Shown here: positions 59,302 through 64,000 of the stretch, one piece after another
How the letters are laid out: the number at the start of each line of letters is the position of its first letter
How positions within the stretch are numbered: the first letter of the stretch is position 1
From: Escallonia rubra
Lineage: Eukaryota > Streptophyta > Magnoliopsida > Escalloniales > Escalloniaceae
Reading direction: 5' to 3'
Length of the DNA: 64,000 nucleotides
Assembly (NCBI GenBank): GCA_033065855.1
Contig: JAVXUO010001517.1
Span: forward strand, 496,001-560,000
Translations under genes and position numbers: made by a program
The notes under the pieces: generated by a model
Told to the model about the DNA's origin: nothing
Database searches by the model: none
What the model saw: only the letters and a program-made list of their open reading frames with translations

Positions 59302-60579
59302 ATGGCATTGAAGCTCCCCCTCGAGAAGTTGAAAAGCGTTGTCTTTGATGATAGCAGTGATGATGACAAAGATACAGGAAGTGATTTAGGCCTTCCCTTA
59401 GAGAAGCTAAACCTTGGTCCGAAAAAGAAACTTCTTGTGCTTGCCCTAGGTGGGTTCCTGGTAGATCGAGTGCACAAGCGCGATAAGGCCACCATTCCAA
59501 GGAATTGCCAGCGTGATCTTGCTTATGGAAACTTTCTAGGTGAAGAATATCCTAAACTGTATCTTAGCGTTAAATTCTGTCCTGCAGAAAACATCTCGGT
59601 CTTTAATACCTCCTACTTTGTTTTGTATACAGTTTTCAAGAGGCCTTTCTGTGATGACTTCCTGAAATTTTGTTTTGAAAGATTTGAAGTGGGACTATGG
59701 TCTTCTGCAAGGGAGTGAGTGTATCTGAACTGTTTTTTTTCAAGTGCTTTTACCACTTTTGTTCGTGAATGGTGAATGCTCTTAACTATGTTCTGCTTGT
59801 TTAATAATAGACATAACGTAGATGGTGCTTTAAGCACTCTCATAGGTGAACTGAGAAGCAAGTTGTTATTTGTATGGGTAAGTATATATCTCGGCGAATT
59901 TTCATTAACATTTATATGTTAACTTCAGCTGTACATATGTGCAATCTTTTATTGCTCATTATAGATGTATTTCAGGACCAAGAAGAATGCACTGATTCTG
60001 GGTTTAAGAGCTTGGAGAAAAGGGACAAGCCTATTTTCTTAAAGGAGCTCAAGTATGTTTGGGAAGCAAAACACTCTCGTTCATGGCGAAATGGGCAATA
60101 CTCATCATCAAACACATTGATGATTGATGACGAGCCCTACAAGGCCCTGCTCAATCCTGTAATTGACACATCCTACGAATGAAGTTACTTAACGTATTTA
60201 AGATCTCAAAGTAGAATTTTAAATCTTATTTGTTTTTGGGTTCTTGCAGCCTAACACAGCAATTTTCCCTCATGAGTACAAGGTCAACAATGTTGGAGAT
60301 AAATTCTTAGGTGAGGTAGCATCCAATTTGCTCGCAGAGATAGATTCTATCTTGGAAATTAATCTTGAAAATCCATCTTCCCATTATTGTCCATTAGGTC
60401 CGAAAAGCGAACTGCGATGCTATCTGGATGGCCTTGCAGATGCTGATGATGTTCCTTCTTATGTTAAAAAGCATCCATTCGGGAAGCCTGCAATAACACC
60501 ATCACATTCAAACTGGGATTACTACGCCAAGATTATCCGACGTTTTGGTAAGGTTTGCGACGGTGGTAGCGGAGATTAG
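59302..60579 (+). CDS. FCP1/NIF-like HAD-fold protein, motif-I aspartates absent (5 exons, 299 aa)
   Basis: Exons: 59302-59539, 59633-59714, 59811-59877, 59976-60158, 60250-60579. All introns are GT-AG and the sum is exactly 900 nt. The start is chosen at 'aaacatggc'; an upstream in-frame ATG at 59275 is possible. Exon 1 has an acidic stretch and 'KKKLLVLALGGFLVDRV', aligning with the FCP1/SCP motif DLDETLV, but the two catalytic Asp are Ala and Gly. Later parts are family-like: 'VFKRPFCDDFLKFCFERFEV', 'GLWSSARE', 'RSKLLFVWDQEECTDSGF', 'KPIFLKELKYVWE', 'SSSNTLMIDDEPYKALLNP' (acidic ID-D motif kept) and 'GKPAITPSHSNWDYYAKIIR'. The HAD fold is likely intact, but phosphatase activity by the usual aspartyl-phosphate mechanism is unlikely. 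The substrate is unknown. It is the only intact member of three tandem copies. Confidence 0.9.
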
Positions 60580-61654
60580 CAAACAGAATTCAGGCTGCCT
60601 TCAGTTTAAGATTTAAGGCTTGGAATGTATCTCTCTTTCTTATTTTAATTTCTGCAGCTCTCAGAATCTTAATATCTAGTGCGTCTATGTTCTGCTGTTT
60701 GTATTTAAGATTTTGGTATCTTACTCATGCAAGGATTGGGGAGTCACTAATCTCGTCATCTCGTCAAACATGTCTGAAATCCACGATTCTGCCTGAACAT
60801 CTCGAGACATGACGAGATCAGATGTGCCTGAGAACATTTGCAGTCTCGTCATGTCTAAGTTACAGTTAAAACTCTCATCTATACGAAGTTCACGAAATTG
60901 CTTACATGTCGTTTGCTCTCTGCTTGCACTCTTCACATTCCCCTCAATAATTTGTTTTCATCTACCTTAACTGCCCTTGCGAACAATTGAGTTCACTATT
61001 TTAATCCCAAAAGCTCAGATAAAATTAATTAAGTAAACAAAAAAAAGGGCAGGAGCTAGTTCTGCTTCCACATAAGGTAGCAATTTATTAATTCAAGTCC
61101 TCAATCTTCTAATTCCCCTTGGTGGGTGGTGGGTTGATGGTGATGTAATTACGGTGGTGGTCTGATTGTGATTGATATTAGAGGTGGTTGTGGCTGCTTA
61201 AGGACGGCAGCCGGTTGGTGTGGTGATGGGTTTAGTGATGGTTATGGTTGCTTATGGACGACAGTTGTTTGACGGTGATAGTTCTAGCGGCGGTTGTTTA
61301 GCGCTGGTTGTGGGTGCTTATGGAGGAATGGTAATTTAATAGTGCAGTATGTAACATCGGTGCTCAAAAGTAAAGGGAAGAGCTGCAGTCCTACACGTTA
61401 ATAGGATTATGCACAAGGAAATTTACTCCAATGGCTCTTATATTTATTGTTTTAGTGTGTTAAGTGGGGCTTATTTAGTAGTCTTCTTTCTCTGGTCGTC
61501 TCCTTTCTCTGGTCGTCTCCTTCAGTCATAAATCTGTAGATCTGTGCTTGTTTGGCCTTGAAGATGATGGTGTGGAGAAGAAATTCACCATATTCACGCT
61601 GAGAATTTTGGGGGGAGACCGTGGTCACTCTCGGTCCTGAATGGAATCTGCCCC
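60580..61654. other. 3' flank and GT-rich spacer between the HAD-like copies
   Basis: The first ~140 bases are probably 3' UTR. At 61120-61330 the DNA is GT-rich with loose repeats of 'gttgtgggtgctta' and 'acggtggtgg'. A 71-codon minus-strand ORF (60936-60721) shows no family resemblance. Confidence 0.45.
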
Positions 61655-62247
61655 TGGTCCGTGAAAGAAACTCCTTGTGCTTGCCCTAGGTAGATAGAAT
61701 GCACAAGCGTGATAATGCCACCATTCCAAGAATTTTGCAACCTGATGTTTCTTATGGACAATTTCGAGATGATGAAAAACATTCTAAATTGTATGTCGAC
61801 GTTAAATTATGTCCGCCTCCGACTATAATCTGACTATTACTGTCTCTTTTTTAAACTGTTCTTCACTTTTGCCATCTATATTCAAAAGTGATCAGTTTGT
61901 CAGGGATACCCCGAAAGTTGGAGGGCAAGGAAATTGAGCTTGTGTCTTTAATACCCCCTACTTTGTTTTGCATGCTGTTTTCAATACTTTGTTTTGCATA
62001 AAGTTTTCAAGAGGCCTTTCTGTGATGACTTTCTGAAACTTAACTTTGCTTTGAAAGATTTGAAGTGGGACTATGGTCTTTTGCAATGGAGTGACTGTAA
62101 TACTAATATAGTTCTGTTACCACTTTTGTTCATGAATGGTGAAGGCTCTCAACTGTGTTCTACTTGTTTATTAGTAGACAGAACATAGATGATGTTTTAA
62201 GCAATCTCATGGGTGGAATGAGAAACAAATTGTTCTATGAATGGGTG
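61655..62247 (+). pseudogene. FCP1/NIF-like pseudogene, copy 3 (exons 1-3 partial)
   Basis: Aligns with the intact gene from 'ggtccg(a/t)(a/g)aaagaaact'. It reads 'KLLVLALG', then an 11-bp deletion removes 'GGFLV' codons, followed by 'HKRDNATIPR' in another frame. An exon 2 remnant with 'FKRPFCDDFLK' lies at about 62008-62090, and an exon 3 remnant ('NIDDVLSNLMGGMRNKLF') at about 62176-62247. Exons 4-5 are absent. The preceding intron-like part contains a short duplication around 'tactttgttttgcat' (61968 and 61986). Confidence 0.88.
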
Positions 62248-62939
62248 ACTGAACTTTTAAGAAGAAAAAAAAGTATTCAATATGAAAATATATTGGGCTA
62301 ACATTCAGGCTCGGTATTTTTTGTTAGAAAATCTAAATATTTGGGCCTTTCAAAAAGGCTCACGTGTTTTAAAAGTCTACTAAATTGCAATTAAGCTAGA
62401 ATGCTTGGGCTGAAATGAAAGACTTTTTGAGATATTTTATGAAATATTAAAGAGAAAAATATTGATAAGGCTCAGATGTTCAAGGTTTATCACATGTGCT
62501 GACATGTGCCCTTTTCTGTCGTCTATGTTTTGGAAGTAATTAACTAAGCTATTTAGCCGATAGATGATATGAATTCACCTTACAAAATAAATAAACGTCG
62601 TCATATATACGACGGAATTTAATAGCACAAGTTTTGCATTAAATTAATAGCACAAAAAACGTGTCATCAAATTTTGAGACGCCCAATACTAATTAAATAA
62701 ACCCAGTGTTTTGGTGTTGTTGTTAGAGCTACTGTTTAGGAGAATATCCCCTGGCACTGTGCTTGGTAACCTAGCAACATTGTCTCTGAACTCTATGAAT
62801 TTGTAACGGCCCAGTCCACAGTCCTACCACATGGCATTATTTTCCTCAAAGGGCTAGCAATAGGTAATTCTGTGATCAATGTCTTATATGGACAATCTCA
62901 TATTATCTCGGGATTAATTTTACGTTACACTTCATACGT
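62248..62939. other. Intergenic, nothing recognised
   Basis: AT-rich DNA after the third HAD-like copy. No ORF or repeat family is apparent. Confidence 0.4.
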
Positions 62940-63789
62940 AGGAGTCAATTGCACCCAACACCTTAGTATTTTAAAACTGGCACCCAACACCAAAATTTTG
63001 AAAATCTTGGTTTCCAGTACCAAATAACGGTCAAAATGACCTAAGACTACACGTCTGTTAATTTTTTAGGAGCAAAATAGTCTCTTTGCCCTTTATAAAA
63101 GACATGGTGTCCATGTCATTTCCACCTGGTCAATTCCTCACTCAATTTATCCCCTTGGACCCACATGATTATCTTCTTCCCCCACCCTCACCCTTACCAT
63201 CATCCCCACCCACTATTTTCTACCACCACCCTTACCGAGCACACTACCACCACCAACCTACAAACCCCTGTCGCCACAACTGACCAGCAACCAAACCCCC
63301 CATGGCCACCAACCTATAAATCCCCTCTCTATCAAAACCTGAAAACCTACCACCACCACTCGCCAACCCCAGCAGCCCGCAATCTTACTCACCCACCATA
63401 TCTGACCACCCCACCCATCCACCATCGAGCCGTCTCCAATTGCCCCACCAACTAGGCACCGCCCACCATCACTGTGGTGCCACCAGCAAGCCCCAGATCT
63501 ACATCCCAGATTTGAGGCATACTCATATTTATCGAGATCCCACTTCTCTTAATCCGCGTCCCAGATCTGAGTCAATAGCACCGGCGTCGTGAACATAGAA
63601 AGCCTCGTCTACCGCTCCTCAGGTTAACAACTGAAAATTTTGGCTTAGGCTATATTTTAATCATGAAATTTTATCTAATTTGTTTGATCTGATGTTTAAT
63701 GGTAGTGCTGGTGTACATGTGGGTGTGATTGGGGTATGGTTTTGATGAGTGGGTTGTTGTGTTGACAGTGGTATGGTGGTGTTTATGGA

Positions 63790-63850
<61 letters not shown>

Positions 63851-64000
63851 GACGCAAGAAAGAACAGGGCAGAGGTGGTTGCAGCATTGATTTTGGTCTG
63901 CTAGCAGTGGTTGATTTTGGTCTGCCGGTGGTGGTTGATTTTTGGTCTACTCATTGAATAGGATTTTGGTGGCAGAGGTAGGTAATGGCGTGGTGGTGCT
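62940..64000. mobile_element. Left part of a probable Pack-type TIR element (runs off the window)
   Basis: The sequence from about 62944 ('gagtcaattgcacccaacac', 'cacccaacaccaaaat', 'taacggtcaaaatgac') has the same style as the long-TIR elements at 10759 and 40579. It is followed by a C-rich Pro/His-biased core (63170-63480). The matching inverted end would lie beyond 64000. (GT)n and (GA)n runs occur at 63793-63846. The ORFs at 63086-63455 are compositional. Confidence 0.4.

Noticed and set aside
60721..60936. 71-codon minus-strand ORF downstream of the HAD-like gene
   Set aside because: No motif, no promoter and no conservation in the tandem copies; probably chance.

Overview
This is a repeat-rich stretch of a eudicot plant nuclear genome. 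The evidence is spliceosomal introns, a nuclear tRNA-Ala, plant-specific genes (a CSLA mannan synthase remnant and a plant DEG7 fragment), and layers of plant transposons (CACTA, MULE-like, hAT-like, Copia, Tat-like Gypsy, TRIM and L1-type LINEs) in AT-rich DNA. The species cannot be named from sequence alone.

Only three loci look potentially functional. The first is a tRNA-Ala(AGC) on the minus strand at 30148-30220. The second is a single-exon gene for a small hydrophilic protein (minus, 31141-31602) with an ABRE/G-box and a heat-shock-element-like motif upstream. The third is a five-exon gene (plus, 59302-60579) for a 299-residue FCP1/NIF-like HAD-fold protein that lacks both catalytic aspartates of motif I. 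That gene is the middle member of a tandem trio; the flanking copies (49135-56640 and 61655-62247) are broken.

Layout. 1-6600: AT-rich direct duplications. One duplication unit carries a 5'-truncated LINE (2163-3483, 9-bp target duplication) and a 1441-bp inverted-repeat element (4016-5456) with six 23-bp subterminal palindromes. 7246-9157: a CSLA pseudogene on the minus strand, split by a hAT-like insertion. 10759-19166: a long-TIR MULE-like element split by a 7.4-kb CACTA element (11621-18994, TSD CAG) that keeps transposase remnants and about 3 kb of satellites. 19439-27187: an old LINE (10-bp TSD) split by a nearly full-length LINE of about 7 kb. 28180-29200: a hAT/DUF4371 relic split by a TRIM (28683-29081, TSD GCAAG). 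33142-40470: a Copia element on the minus strand (TSD AACTA) carrying three further insertions. 40579-41843: a Pack-MULE with a captured U-box fragment. 44516-47660: a truncated Tat-like LTR element carrying an intron-less DEG7 N-terminal fragment that ends in a poly(A) tract. 52230-56623: a LINE sitting in the last intron of the first FCP1-like pseudogene. 62940-64000: one end of another probable MULE-like element.

No operon-like cooperation exists here. The dominant story is repeated nesting of transposons, gene-fragment capture, and decay of duplicated genes around a few surviving genes. I found no convincing new multi-gene system. The best leads are the FCP1-like family without its catalytic aspartates, the DEG7 transduplication, and the palindrome-bearing inverted-repeat element.
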